In this document: piece by piece, positions 42,075-53,460 of the stretch
How positions within the stretch are numbered: position 1 is the first letter of the stretch
Layout: every line of letters begins with the position of its first letter
From: Lyophyllum atratum
Lineage: Eukaryota; Basidiomycota; Agaricomycetes; Agaricales; Lyophyllaceae
Assembly (NCBI GenBank): GCA_014905825.1
Contig: JACGCN010000007.1
Coordinates: 1-64,000, forward strand
Reading direction: 5' to 3'
Length of the DNA stretch: 64,000 nt
The notes under the pieces: generated by a model
The model's input: the letters and a program-made list of their open reading frames with translations, nothing else
Told to the model about the DNA's origin: nothing
The model's database searches: none
Program-made: the position numbers and the translations under genes

Positions 42075-44724
42075 TCAGCGCTCCAGAGGCCGCTTCATAC
42101 CCTGATGAAGGGTGCCCCAGTCGTGCGCCATCTGCAGCAGCGGGATCTGCTGCGACGCGCCCTGCATCGATTCCACCTGCGCCGCCTCCATCCTAGACGG
42201 CGCCCGGCCCTGCAGTCCCATCGCATGCATCAACGACGGCCGGCCCCGCTGCATCATAGCAGGCATCGGCACGGGCGCATACATCGCCTGCGGGACCAGC
42301 TGGTGCATCGACACACCCGGCCGACGCTGCTCCGGGGGGATACGAGCGGGCGTCGGAGCCCGCGGTGGCGGCACCGGGGCGAATTGGTGGTATGGCCGGG
42401 CGGGGACGGCTATGGGCGCTGGCATGAGCTCAAAGGCGTCCCGGTGTGGTCGGGGCGTAGGGACCGGGTCTGGCCGCCCGGTGTACCGCTCCAGCGCGAT
42501 GGCGTAGTTGGCGTGGTCTGCCATGCCCATCCCGAGGGACATGTCCATATCGACCATGCCCATGCCCATCTCCGAGGGCAGCAGGTCTGGGTACCCCAGC
42601 GTCGCGGACTCTGCTGACGTGTCCAACGATGTAGACGACTCCTGAGCACGCTCCTGCTGCTCGAGCTCCCGCTCGAGCTCCGCAACCTCTTCCTTTAACC
42701 GGCGATTCGCAAAACGCAGCTGCTGGAGCTCGTACTGCCAGCTCGAGCCGCGGCTGACCTCCAGCTCCGCAAAGATGTTGGCGTCCAGCGGATGAACAAT
42801 AGGGCTGGCTCCAGTCGGGGATGCGCCATCGAGCAACCTGACCTGCACCAGCACCGGCGCAGGCGAGACCCTGAGCGTCGGGTCGAGTCCTCCGCGCCCC
42901 GAGCGGTAGAAAACCAAGAGCACCCTGACCGCTCCGCCCATCTTCGTCCTGAGACGTGCCCACACCGACGCCGTCCGAGCCTCCTCCCCGTCAACCCTCA
43001 ACGCCTCCCTTACCGCCTCCTGCCCTTCCACCGCCAACGTCCCAATCCTTCGCCCGATGAGCTCCTCGGGCGTGTACCCCAGCACATCCCCTATACCCCT
43101 GCCCACACTGACCATCGCCCCCGCCCCATGGCCCTTGCCCGCGAGCTGCGCCCAAAACTCGCGCTGCCTCCACTCGGGCGCCTCCGTGTCCGTCCCGACC
43201 CTCACGGGCGCAGCGAGGCCCCCGGAGGCACGCACGACGTCGCCCCATGCGACCTTGGGCATGGCGCGCGCCCGACCACTGAGGATGATGGCTTTGCGGC
43301 CCTTTCCCGGTTCCACATGGAGACGGCCGCGACACTCGACCCAGACGTAGACGCCGTTCTTGGTGCGGGCGCGGAAGAGGACGTCGATGGTGCGGGCGTG
43401 GACGGGGCCGAGGCCTTGGTCGTGGCTGTGGGAGTGGGAGTGGGAGGGGGAGGAGGAAGAGTCGAGAGGGGAGGAGGGGAGGAGGGTGGAGCTTTCTTTG
43501 AGCTGGCGCTCGAGGGGGACGACGTCCTCGGGGTGGGCGAGGTCGGCCATGGATTTGCCGAGGAGCTCGGAGGGGGTGTAGCCGAGGACGCGGGTGACGC
43601 TGGGGGCGACGTAGAGGAAGGCGCCTTTGAGAGAGACGACGTGGATAAAGTCGGGGGCGTATTCTAGGATGAGCAGGGAGAGGACGTGGTTGGTCATACC
43701 CGGGAGAGGGAGGTTGCCAGAGGCGGGAAGAGGGACGGGGGCGGTGGTGGTGGTGGTGATGGGGAACGAGCGGAGGAAGGACTTGGATTGGAGGAGGGTG
43801 GCGAGGGTCGGGGACATGTTGATGGTGGGCAAGGTGTAGGTCCTACGATGGGTTACGGGCTGCTCGTTGGAGAGAGGAGCTGGACCGATGCGTGGCTGGT
43901 TGGCAATGTAGGTACCATCCCGCAGCTTCTCGAGGATAAGGTTTGGCTGCTGGTTGAGATCGACCTGGAAGCCGACATGGTAGACGATATCGTTGAGCTC
44001 GTGTTTCCCGCCAGAGACGCCGCCGGTGATGGGGATGACGGAGACGAGATTGATGAATGCCGTGCCGTCCTTTCGAAAGTTGACGATGCTGGTCTGGACC
44101 TCCTTATCTGCGGAAAGAGCCTTTCGCAGAAGATTGACGGATTGTTGGGACGTAAAGCGGCGTTGTTCGCCACGGCGTACGACGCCACCGGGGGCCTGGA
44201 GGAAGCGGCAGTTTCTGCCGAGGATCTCGTGCTCGTCGTAGCCGGTAAGGCGGCAAAAGGTGGGAGAGCAGTATACGATGGGGTGGTCGTGGCGGCGGAC
44301 GTCGACGACGACGAAGGAACAGGTCAGATCGACAGGACCCAGTGCGACACGGGGATTGGGGCGGGTGACAACGCGGGCGAGGGCAGACAAGACGTCGAAT
44401 CCGGATGCAGAATAGACAGGGAGGCCGAGGGGTGATGGAGCGGAGACGGGCAGAAGGTTCGGCTTCGGGGATGCAGACGACACTCTATGGGGGTTCAGGA
44501 CAATCTGAAGAGTTGTACTGTGTGTATACGCACGGGGTGTAGCTCTGAGTAAAACCAGAGTTGGCTAGCCATGTCGAGTTGTATGGTACAACCTCTGCTC
44601 CTCCGCCGGGTGCCAGCGTCGGAGCCCCCAGGTGCATAAACGCCGGGATCTGGAACTGGAGAGCATCTGTGAAAGACGGGCTGTTGTCGTTGGTACCGTC
44701 CTGGAGATACTTGGAGAACGGCAT
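42075..44724 (-). CDS. wc-1: White collar-1 type blue-light photoreceptor (basidiomycete form)
   Basis: This is a flavin-binding photoreceptor and transcription regulator that pairs with WC-2. The start at 44724 (MPFSKYLQDG) and one intron (44485-44533) give 866 residues. The LOV domain holds GRNCRFLQ, with the Cys that forms the flavin adduct, at about residue 153. Two further PAS domains follow (YAPDFIHVVSLKGAFLYVAP and SVGRGIGDVLGYTPEELIG). A coiled coil is near residue 650 (RFANRRLKEEVAELERELEQ), and the tail is Pro/Met-rich. There is no GATA zinc finger at the C-terminus, as is usual for basidiomycete WC-1 but unlike the ascomycete protein. Upstream in-frame ATGs exist to about 44790, so the start is a choice. 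The gene is complete. Confidence 0.93.
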
Positions 44725-45936
44725 CGTGGTCCAGGTCAGACAGCTGCCTCGCTTCTCTTTAGAGTAAATCATAACCACGTGCTCGGCCATGCCCGCACAT
44801 GACGTCACACGAATCGTCCCCGCTTCAAGCCTCTTCCCTTCAGCTACAGCGTCTCCCTCCGGACGCGGTGTACTACAAGAAATTGTACGATGGATATCAC
44901 TTATCTACGCTCCTGCTACTAGTCCTACAAGACCTCAACGCACATTCCTTCAGTTCATGTATTTTTCCTGACATATTCCGTCACCCTTCTCGGAATTCGT
45001 ATCACTGGCGGACTTGGCGCAAACTTGGCGCGAACTTGTCAACGTCTGTTAGGGTCGACGGCATCATGTCATCTGCAACTCGATGACCCTCTGGAATCCA
45101 GGAGCCACGGAGGTCGCTGACGAGGGGTCCCGGTCAGCTACCAGTGACCACAGTCCTGGCATCCGGTGGAAGCGCCACCGTTTTCATGGAGAAAACAATA
45201 CGCAAAGGCAAGCATGTACCACTGTCCGAGTCGGACAACAGATTCTTTCAACCGCCACCATGTACACTCCCATGTTGACAGCCGTCTCGGAAGGGGGTAA
45301 CCCCAACCCTGATCTCTCTCTGTCTTTTCGCGGACGTTGGTCTATACTCCGGTCCCCAACTTACGGTTCAACCCCAGGCTCGACCAACCAGTGGCTTCCT
45401 GGGTGGAGCCGAAAGAAAGAAAATGGAAGGGATGCGTGTCTTGGATGTATACATGGAATAACCATCGCAAGTACAACCTCACAGCGCGCCTTCGCAAGCA
45501 GCGTCCCTGCAAGCAGCTCCACGAATTGGACCGCCGCCTCCCGTTACTCTACAATCGTCAAAAGCTGCGCATGACCACGATCTAATTTTCATGGAGTCGT
45601 TGTGGACAGTGAGTGACCCGTGGAAAACATCGCTCGTATCACGTTTGTTCGTAGGTGTGCACAACGACGAAGGAAAATGCTGGAGTATGGAGTACACCCT
45701 CTCAAGATGATATAGGCCGCATTGTGTGATACAGCATGAACGCTAGAAAATTATACGGAGAACAAGAAGTGCACGGAGAACAAGCAGTGCACAGATAGCA
45801 ATCGTACAGGGGATTTGGCACCGATACAGGCCCTGGAGCAACAGCTCGACGCGGATGACCAATATACTTGTTAAACCGAATCAGCTCCCCGCGACCAGGC
45901 ATCGTAATAAAATCCAAGACTCACCACCTAATCCTT
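44725..45936. other. Intergenic, nothing confident
   Basis: This is the promoter side of wc-1 and the 3' flank of the gene at 45937. A short plus-strand frame near 45189-45290 (EKTIRKGKHVPLSESDN) looks mildly coding but could not be extended. No RNA gene seen. Confidence 0.4.
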
Positions 45937-46450
45937 CACCCAATTCGGATGAGAAATTGACGCAGAAGCTGATTTGCCTTTGCAGTGTTCTTCGGGAAAA
46001 TCTTGCCCGTTTTCCTGATATACTTCCCCAACGCCGTCGCGCTGCTGAACACACCAATCGTCATCACGCACCCTGCCGACGCCGCGTCAACGAGGTCCAC
46101 GATATTCACGAAGGTGCCCTTGAGCGCCTTTTACGTCGCAAGAGTTCGTGAGTGCTGAGTCAAGCCTAGGAACGAAACACACATTGGAAGTGGGAACTTA
46201 CGGCCTTGCATTTCCTGATGCTGGTCAGCGCCTCAGCGCCTACTATCCCCACCGTCCAACATATATCCTTCCACGACTGGAGAGAGCTGACGTTCCCGCC
46301 GAATTGGGTGGTGAACCCGCTTTGAACCGCACCCACGATGAACTCGCGCCGGCGCGTCTTGTATTGTTGGGATTTTTTCGTGAGGCCTTCGGAGAGGGCG
46401 AGCGCTTTGAAGCGGTCGATGATGGACGCTGTGTCGTCGTTGGTTGACAT
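45937..46450 (-). CDS. Small uncharacterised protein, family member 1
   Basis: Function unknown. The start at 46450 gives MSTNDDTASIIDRFKALALS. The N-terminal part is ALSEGLTKKSQQYKTRRREF followed by FGGNVSSLQSWKDIC. One intron (about 46132-46191, donor GTAAGT, acceptor AAAAG) leads to FVNIVDLVDAASAG and GKIFPKNTAKANQLLRQFLI. About 150 residues. It is clearly paralogous to the gene at 58076-58577 along its whole length with the same intron position. No signal peptide or membrane segment. The pheromone precursor gene lies 750 bases away. Confidence 0.7.
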
Positions 46451-46829
46451 GGTGGTGGGCGGGGAAGGTGAGGAAGAGGGGTGTAGGAGAAGAGGTTGGG
46501 CGCGCGGAGATTTAACTCTAATGCAAAGAAGCGGGAAGACGTTGGGAAGACGTTCGTTGATCGTTGGCCAGTGAATTCGAAGCCTCAACAAGTCGAACCG
46601 GGGAGCCCAGGTCCAGTCCTAGCCTTTGCATATATGACATTGACCACTCGTCGTCCTATGATCTTTCGCTGGTCCAAGGAAGAGAATCCTTCCGTAACTT
46701 AGATGGAACCGACGTTCAACATCACTTAAAAGGCTCTCGCCAAACATTTTTAGGACAATTCTGATCATTGACGGGCGGGTTTCTCGGTCAGGAAGTAAAT
46801 TTCGTATGTATCAATTCCCATGTTGCTTT

Positions 46830-46975
46830 TACCTGACTAGTGGTCGCCTTACGTTTTCGACTGGGCGTTCAGTTATCCTCGCGACCAGGGTGAAGGTATG
46901 CAGACATTACAATCTCCGGGCGCTAGGTCGTCGGACGAGTGTCTACTACCCAACTCTCGTCGCCATCCTTCTCAA
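46830..46975 (+). pseudogene. Metallophosphoesterase remnant, internal exon (copy B)
   Basis: The sequence matches the exon of the intact gene near 27694-27770 in reverse orientation (TAGTGGTCGCCTTACGTTTT and CGACTGGGCGTTCA), including the GAAGGTATG donor and part of the following intron and exon. The match fades near 46975. The rest of the copy resumes 1.7 kb later at 48670. Confidence 0.75.
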
Positions 46976-47202
46976 GCGTTCCACCCCCAAAGAAATACGA
47001 AGAAGTCGAAATGAATAAATAATTGTGTCTGCATCGTGCGTCCCCCTCCGAATGCCTGGCACGGTATGACAAATGCTGATGTGTTGGATAGTAATAATGA
47101 TATTGGTGTTCTTTTGACCTGGTTAGCCAGTGATCTGGAAGAAGAATCGGTCAGACTCACGAAGTTCGATGCAATGGTAGACCAGGCAGTTGCGCGAGTA
47201 TC

Positions 47203-47307
47203 TCAAGCTACAACGCAGTAAACGGTGTTGCCAGTTCCGCCGCTCTCCTCCTCTTTGGGGATGGAGGAGACGTCTTCGAAGGCTGTGATGGTGATGAAAG
47301 AGTCCAT
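47203..47307 (-). CDS. Lipopeptide mating-pheromone precursor (CaaX type)
   Basis: This is a precursor of a farnesylated basidiomycete mating pheromone, which would be processed, exported and sensed by a STE3-class receptor. It is 34 codons long, too short for most gene finders. It begins MDSFITITAFEDVSSIP, has an acidic pair region (KEEES) where processing is expected, then GGTGNTVY and ends in the CaaX box CVVA directly before the stop at 47203. Length, the Met-Asp-Ser/Thr-Phe start and the CaaX end are typical of B-locus pheromones in Agaricomycetes. A second truncated homologue lies at 48593-48667. No receptor gene was found in the window, so it may be at the edge of a B locus or be an unlinked pheromone gene. 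Confidence 0.8.
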   Translation of the reverse strand: MDSFITITAFEDVSSIPKEEESGGTGNTVYCVVA

Positions 47308-48592
47308 TGTAGCGAGGATGTGTGAGGACGGCGAGGGCGGTGCAGAAGGGCTGTTTATGGGTTGTAGGAGCCTGCAGAACCGTCGACTTGGACTCCTCCT
47401 TTTATGCACATTCAGCATACGCCCAGGCCCCCGGCCTTTTGCATCTTGCATCGCTGAGTATGCTTAATCACGGTGCAGAGCGAGCACGATGACGACTATC
47501 CTAATTGTTCTTCAGCGCTTGACCCGTCGGCAAAGCGGATAACCTTTCCGGGCATGCTGCGAGGAACAAGAAAGACAATAAGCGCAGTGCGCTGGTACCC
47601 TCATCACAACTTTCAACCCTAAATTGCCGAGCACGAACAAGACAGGCATGATTTCTTGATTTCCGATCATCAATATCGGATTTGCGTATATTGTGAAGAC
47701 GCGCGCAGCATCGTCGAAACAAAGCAAGACAGGATATTGTGGGTGCGTCCAAGCTCCAGGTCAGCGTGGTTCGTGATCATACAGCAGCAGCCTAGCTCAG
47801 AAAGTACCGTTCATCTGTCTCTGGAGACTTTAGTCGATCTTCAGAACATACGGGGCTCTCAAAGACAATAAACTCCCATCTCGGGCTGGCAGGATCAATT
47901 CAAATACGTCTTCCGGCTTCGTCAACTCGACTTGGCTAAGGCTGTTCAAATGTTTAATGAGACCGCTGCTCAAGGCGATCTCTGCAGATTATATCCTCGA
48001 ATTATACTACTGACCCCAAAATTTCTCCTTACGCATACCGAGTCGGAACTCGATGCGTCATCTCATCACCTGCGTTGGGAAATATCCCAAAAAGGCTGAA
48101 TTTCTTTCGAGGCAACGATCACGATAAGCAAGGACCCTGTGGTCAACTGCCTTGTTGCTCCATGTGGTCTACTTATCGCGCTTTCCTGAATCTTGCTTCG
48201 CCGTAGTCGTTGCTTTGTCGCGTTTACTTTCAATGATGCGGCTCTTCCAAGGCTCTTCCTCAGGAACATTGCTGAAATCAGTGATGCACCAAAAGTATTT
48301 TCACACCCAAAACGATACATGCAGCCCCAGTTAAAAGCCTAACAATACAACAATTGAACAACGAAGAGGTCGACGTGGTCCTGCATAAACATGGTAGTGC
48401 AACGCGCTTCCCGCCCCCAACGTTCCATGCTCGCGGCAAGTAAGTGAAGTGTAGATGTCGAATAGTCGTGAATAATGTGTTCTGTCAGTTGACATCGTCA
48501 GTTTATTCAGTAGTAGCGCTACGAGTCATCATCAAAAATGCTCACAGGTGATTAACAAGGTAGTACATAGATGGGTGGCTGCGCAAGGTATC
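47308..48592. other. Interval between the two pheromone sequences
   Basis: No gene recognised. It forms most of the 1.7 kb insert that separates the two parts of the decayed metallophosphoesterase copy. Short frames show no pheromone start or CaaX end and no receptor-like hydrophobic segments. Confidence 0.4.
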
Positions 48593-48667
48593 TCAAGCGA
48601 CAACGCAGTAGGTGGTGTTGCCAGTTCCACTGCCCTTCCAGTTGGTAGGGATAGAAATATCCTCGAT
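48593..48667 (-). pseudogene. Truncated pheromone precursor fragment
   Basis: It reads EDISIPTNWKGSGTGNTTY then CVVA and a stop, aligning with the last 24 residues of the precursor at 47203-47307. The N-terminal start motif is missing: a stop codon precedes the Ile-Glu-Asp, and homology to the metallophosphoesterase copy begins at about 48668. It is therefore a 5' truncated copy joined to unrelated DNA. Confidence 0.7.
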
Positions 48668-49062
48668 TCATCCTTCAACAGATTGACGTACAGTCCTCCC
48701 TCCGATATACTTGAAAAATCAGGTAGAGGCAACCTCGCAGGCTGCGAAGTCCTCCGTTCCCTTCTTCCCTCTCTCCGCCCGCGCATCCATCTCTTCGGCC
48801 AAATTTAGGAGGCCCGCGGGGCACTATACACGCTTGGAATGGTGCTGGTGCATCAGCGCCGCTAGTCATCCGGTTTCGAGGATCTGGATGCAGAGGAAGC
48901 CAAAGCCCACGGAATGGACATGTGGCAAACGCGGCGAGGATAGAGAAGGCGGTGTTCGTGAATGCGGTGACGTTCCCAGCGCGCTGGGGGCGTGGCGGGG
49001 GTCGCGACAAGTGCCGCTTGACGGGCCGGGGTTTCGGGCTGTAGTTGTCCATTTGCGAGACT
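48668..49062 (+). pseudogene. Metallophosphoesterase remnant, C-terminal part (copy B)
   Basis: It aligns to the last exon of the intact gene (27058-27500) in reverse. It keeps LAGCEVLRSLLPSLRPRIHLFGQI but has lost the second His of GHxH, and stops interrupt the frame directly after. The end RAVVVHLRD is recognisable. It is clearly non-functional. Confidence 0.85.
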
Positions 49063-49960
49063 GATACAGGTATTCTAGGTAGAGTGTGGTATGCCTCGTC
49101 TCCTTTAGTGGGGCGAACGTCTCGGCGCGCCCTCTTTGACTTTGGCATCGGCCGTCTCATTTCCTCTGGCTCGCTTGCAGCGAGAAGCAAAAAAATGTTG
49201 CTTGCGACGCGGGGACTCGGAGCCTGCGTTCAGTCGTTCATTCAAGTTTATTTTAACTATCAGAGAAAATAACGTACCACCATCTTCCATCTATGACGAG
49301 TCGCCCGCGGTTGTACACACCGAAGGCCTTCGGCTCCACCTTCTCCATGTGCAGTAAGCATTGTGTCTCTCCGACCCTGCCGCGAATCGACAACGTCTAA
49401 CGATTCTGTGTTGTTGTACCTGTAGTTTCGTTGCAAGGCGACATCGATTTTCAACAGCTCGAGTATGTCAGTGAGATGTGCTTGCAGGATTGTCCAATGG
49501 ATGGGCCAGAGCAAGGTGCTTGGGAAACGATGATCATAAGAGGGAAATTGAGGGACTGTTACTGTCCGAAGTCTGTCTCTCTGTGGCCGCAGTTCGAGCT
49601 GATGGTTCTGATGATTTTAGAGGGATTCAAAACGCGTGCTTGCATCAACATCTGACCGCAATCAGATCTTATCTTGTCGCAGTCGTCGCCATTGAACCAA
49701 ACGGGGTTTTTCCGGTGTTTCAAATCCGACGACGTCGTTGTACAATCTTTGCAGTTAGCATTTGCGGCAGGTTCTTCAGCGCCTCCCTCCGGTTAGCATC
49801 CTGAACAGATTGAGACATGGATCGCTCCGTGCGCCGTACTTATTCGCATGTGCTGGCGCTTCCACGTTTGCTTCTTTGACTATGTAATTACCTTCGAAAA
49901 CGATCTTAAGTTCGCGAGACTCAGGCAGCTCGGTGTTCCCTTGCGCCCATGAGCTGGCCA
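49063..49960 (+). repeat. Inverted segmental duplication, copy B (distal part)
   Basis: This continues the match to 26140-27050 in reverse order and orientation. It contains the duplicate of the DIDFQQLEYVSEMC frame (49431-49655) and a diverged copy of the 26146-26400 region. The stop early in the first exon and a deletion near 49535 show decay. 49961-50894 holds no recognisable gene. Confidence 0.8.
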
Positions 49961-50894
49961 CTTTCTTTCTCAGATACGGACGGTAGTCCAGGCTCGGCAT
50001 CCCGGGCAACTTCAATCTCACTTGGCTTCTTGGTGGGTTTCCTCCATTGTTCCATGTCTCAGACTGATTGAGCTTTGTATGTAGGACCTGGTGGAGGATC
50101 AATATTTCAATGACAAGGTTGGAAGGTTGCGCTTACCGTTGCGGAAAAGGAAGCTGCGCAGTAACGAACTCAATGCTGCATCGCAGCTGACGCATATGCT
50201 CGTGTTGCCGAGTCTATGTGATTATTTCTGTCTAGTATGTTGATGCGGAAGATCTGATGCGTTTCACAGCTCTGGAGTGGGTACATCATCGGACAGATAA
50301 CACAGCAGGAGGCAAGACGTTCGCACATTTTCCGATCCGATTACCAAGTTGTTCGAAGTAGTCAAAGGGACGTGCCATCAGGATGGAGCCGAATGGACTC
50401 TTGATGGAGAAAATGTTCCACATTTATGCTGCGTCGATGGGAAAGACGGTTGTCGAAAAGAATTATGAGAGTCACGAAGGGGTAAGGGATTTCTATTATC
50501 CGTCATGAGACTTGGACCCAAAGTCCTAATGACCGCCGTAGTTAGATTTACTGGGGCAGCACCACCCGTCTGATAGAACTCATCTCCAAGCTCACCGGGC
50601 GCCTCGTGTCATATCGCCAGCACGCGGCCAGGATTCCAGTCCGAAGTTCGTCTGGAATTGTGCGTTCCTGCATGAGCAACGGTACCCTATCAAGTCAGTG
50701 AACCACCGGACCATCAGCTCTATAATGGGCAAATCAAGGAGGAAATATTGTACAGATTGCAGTATCTGTTACATCTCGACTATGAGAACATCACAAGGAC
50801 GAAAAGAGCTATGCATCCCATAGTCTGCAATACTCTGGCAGCCTCTTCACCGAACTCAGAATGTTTATGGAGCCCGAACCTCCTTCGACAGATA

Positions 50895-51728
50895 TCACTG
50901 CTGGACCTCTTCTTTCAAGGTTGCCAACCAAAGTGGATCATAACTGCGGGGTAGATCCTCATCACCAACCTCCATGGGAACTGTGTAGAGATCTAACGCC
51001 GGCGATGGAAGAGTGGTATCCTGCACTAGGATTCGCATAAACCCAGGAGTAGGAGAGAGGGTTTCTTCTAGGTCTGCTGCACCTCGGACAAAGCGCCAAG
51101 CATACCGGAGGTGCATCTCCGTCATCGATACCTGGCTCGCCTTCAAGATGGAGTGAACAAACTTGAACTTTTTTGCGCCAACTGCAGTTACGTCCCGTGT
51201 TTGGATAATGATAAGGAATGCGTAGTTCTCTAGCCAATTTGACGGTATGACGATGAGCTCATTACTCCAGAATGAGGAGACATTTACTTACGCAATCTCT
51301 CTCGATCTAAAGGCGAATGGATTCCCAAAGCGTGGAGGGCGGCATGGGCAAACTGCTGGTGATTGTCCTCACACCATCGAGCAAACGATGCTTGCTTCGC
51401 CTGTACCACCTCTCCAAGTTCCTTGGCGTCCTTGCGTAGGTCAACGTTTACCTTGCAAAATTTCTTGTGAGCTGGCCAATGAGCTCTCTGACAATCTCTC
51501 CCCTTCAGGTACGGAGATGATAAGCATACTACTGTAGCTCGACGAATGACGTACACAATATCGGACCAACTTGCAGCTACTGCAGGTTTTGAGGGTGTCA
51601 TTAGGAGACAGGCACGCATCACATGCTGGCGGAGGATGTACTGTGATGTCATCTTTCGACAGTAGCTTCGATTGCGGGTGGACATGTTTGTGGCAATGTT
51701 CGCAGCGCTCACCAGGTCTGAGTGGCAT
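50895..51728 (-). CDS. MYND-type zinc finger protein
   Basis: This is a probable protein-interaction adaptor; MYND fingers bind proline-rich partners. The start at 51728 gives MPLRPGERCEHCHKHVHP. The MYND finger is CDACLSPNDTLKTCSSCKLVRYC, joined by an intron (GTACGT...CTGAAG, about 51485-51550) to GRDCQRAHWPAHKKFCK, giving all zinc ligands. A helical region (DAKELGEVVQAKQASFARWC) follows, then after a second intron a C-terminal region (KFKFVHSILKASQV, MHLRYAWRFVRGA) ending at 50895. No SET domain is present. Such short MYND proteins are numerous in Agaricomycetes. Confidence 0.7.
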
Positions 51729-53460
51729 GTGGGATCAGTAAAGCACGCAGGATTCCATGGCTTGCAGTACTTATCGGACGACTGCAGTCAGTGGGTCCAT
51801 GGGATCCGCATCAAGTCCGCCTCGTTGACAGCGTGGGAGTTCAGGAGCTCGACTCCGAGAACAAGTATCCCAGATCCCAAGGTCCATCCATATCAATGCT
51901 CGTACAACTGTGGGCGATACTGCTGGTACGCTGTGTCCGTCTTTTCCTGCTAGTTCATTTTGACTGAGATATCACACTCGATCGCAGACCATGCGATCTG
52001 TAACACCTGCGACGGGCCTGGATGGAGCAATTTAAAGACAGCTGAAAGTCATGACTGGAGGTGGCGACGTCGGAAACGTCGTAGGTGATGTCGTTGAAAT
52101 AAAATGGAAAATCGCAGGTCAATTTCCAGCCAGCACTGGTCCCTCGGCTGCTTCACGCACCCTGGTAAGTCGATGTCGCGCCGGCTTTGACGACAGCAAC
52201 GTGTCTGCAGCCCCCAGTAGGCGGTTGAACACTGCGTCTGAGGACGGCGGCGACAATGAAGCCGTGATCGCACTGCTACGCGTACATCCGTACAATCTCG
52301 TCCCGCGTCGATCTCAAGGCTCGGCCGGACTTGAGGAACGATCATGGTATGTTCATATCCTTGCGATAGAGTCGGATGGTTTACGGACGAGATTCCCACT
52401 CGTGACTTCAGCCTCAGCAAGGCTCGAGAGAGGGAGAAGTGGTGCGGTAGCGATACTCGTGATTCGGTTAGTTCGAGGTCTCATTCTGGGGAGAAGCTGT
52501 GAAGGTGGTAGGGCAGACCGGTGAACATGGCGGAATTGATCGTGACGGTATGTCTCTGCACCATTCTGTTGCTGAATGACGGGACTGACTTTGGGATGGA
52601 ATTGATAGAGACAGCTGCACATGAAGTGCTGCCTCCGCATATGCATCTAAAAAGTCGTCAACTACTCTAAGGGATTCGACGTCCCAACTCGGTCGGTTTG
52701 CGGAGCGGATAGCACCCCCTCTTCCCACCACTGGGAAATATACCTAACTTTCTCCTTTCCTATGTATCCTTCCGCTCATATCACCTCCACCTTTCGAACC
52801 CCGTCACCGTCAACGCTGCACCCTCACCGCGATCGGACACCAAAACCAGATCAAATTCGGCCTCCGTACGCATACACGGGCTGAGACTCGTTGTGAACTT
52901 TTGACGACTGCAGCGGGCCTTGCAGGACCTTGTTTTACACTTCTCCTTTCCTTCCACATACCATATCTTATCTTTTCGTTTGAAGGTCCTGGTGTCCACG
53001 TAGAGCGCGCGCATGGGTGGCGTGGGGTGGGGACGTTCTGCTTTCTTTCAGTATTAAATTCTTCCGCCCCTTCCATCGTTTCCATTCAGGCGATACCTCC
53101 GTACGTACATAATACCTCATTCTCCTCTCTTGCTTCTCCGCCGTGGACCCTGGTCCTGGCGACTTGGGCCTGTGATTGTCCGCTTCGCAATCGTTCTGGT
53201 AATCGAGTCATCAACCAATCCGACCCGATACACGACGAAGATACATATTCGTACTTGTACTTTTTGTCGTCCCTATCATATCTTCGATCAAAGTCGGAGA
53301 TAACGATTAGATCTCTTTGAACCGTCGCCTCCACTCAACTGTTCTCACACTGCCATCCACCAGCGCATGATGAATAGCTCTTTAAATCGCGAGCAATACT
53401 CAAGCATATAAGCATTCTATATCTTCCCACTCTTCGAGCGTGACCGGTTGACCGTTGACG
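51729..53460. other. Interval with no confident gene
   Basis: A plus-strand stretch near 51990-52010 reads DHAICNTCDGPGW, reminiscent of a ZZ-type zinc finger start, but no complete domain follows. 52530-53460 is a likely promoter region of the F-box-like gene. Confidence 0.3.

Noticed and set aside
42792..44435. Plus-strand frames of up to 291 codons across the photoreceptor gene
   Set aside because: Antisense shadows of the WC-1 gene in GC-rich DNA, with biased Arg/Pro/Gly composition and no motifs.
45083..45585. A gene in the plus-strand frames between wc-1 and the small protein gene
   Set aside because: Frames are short, overlap in different phases and show no family features or convincing introns.
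50240..50960. A coding gene on the plus strand
   Set aside because: Fragments such as YIIGQITQQE look coding-like but stops are frequent and no splice model restores a domain.
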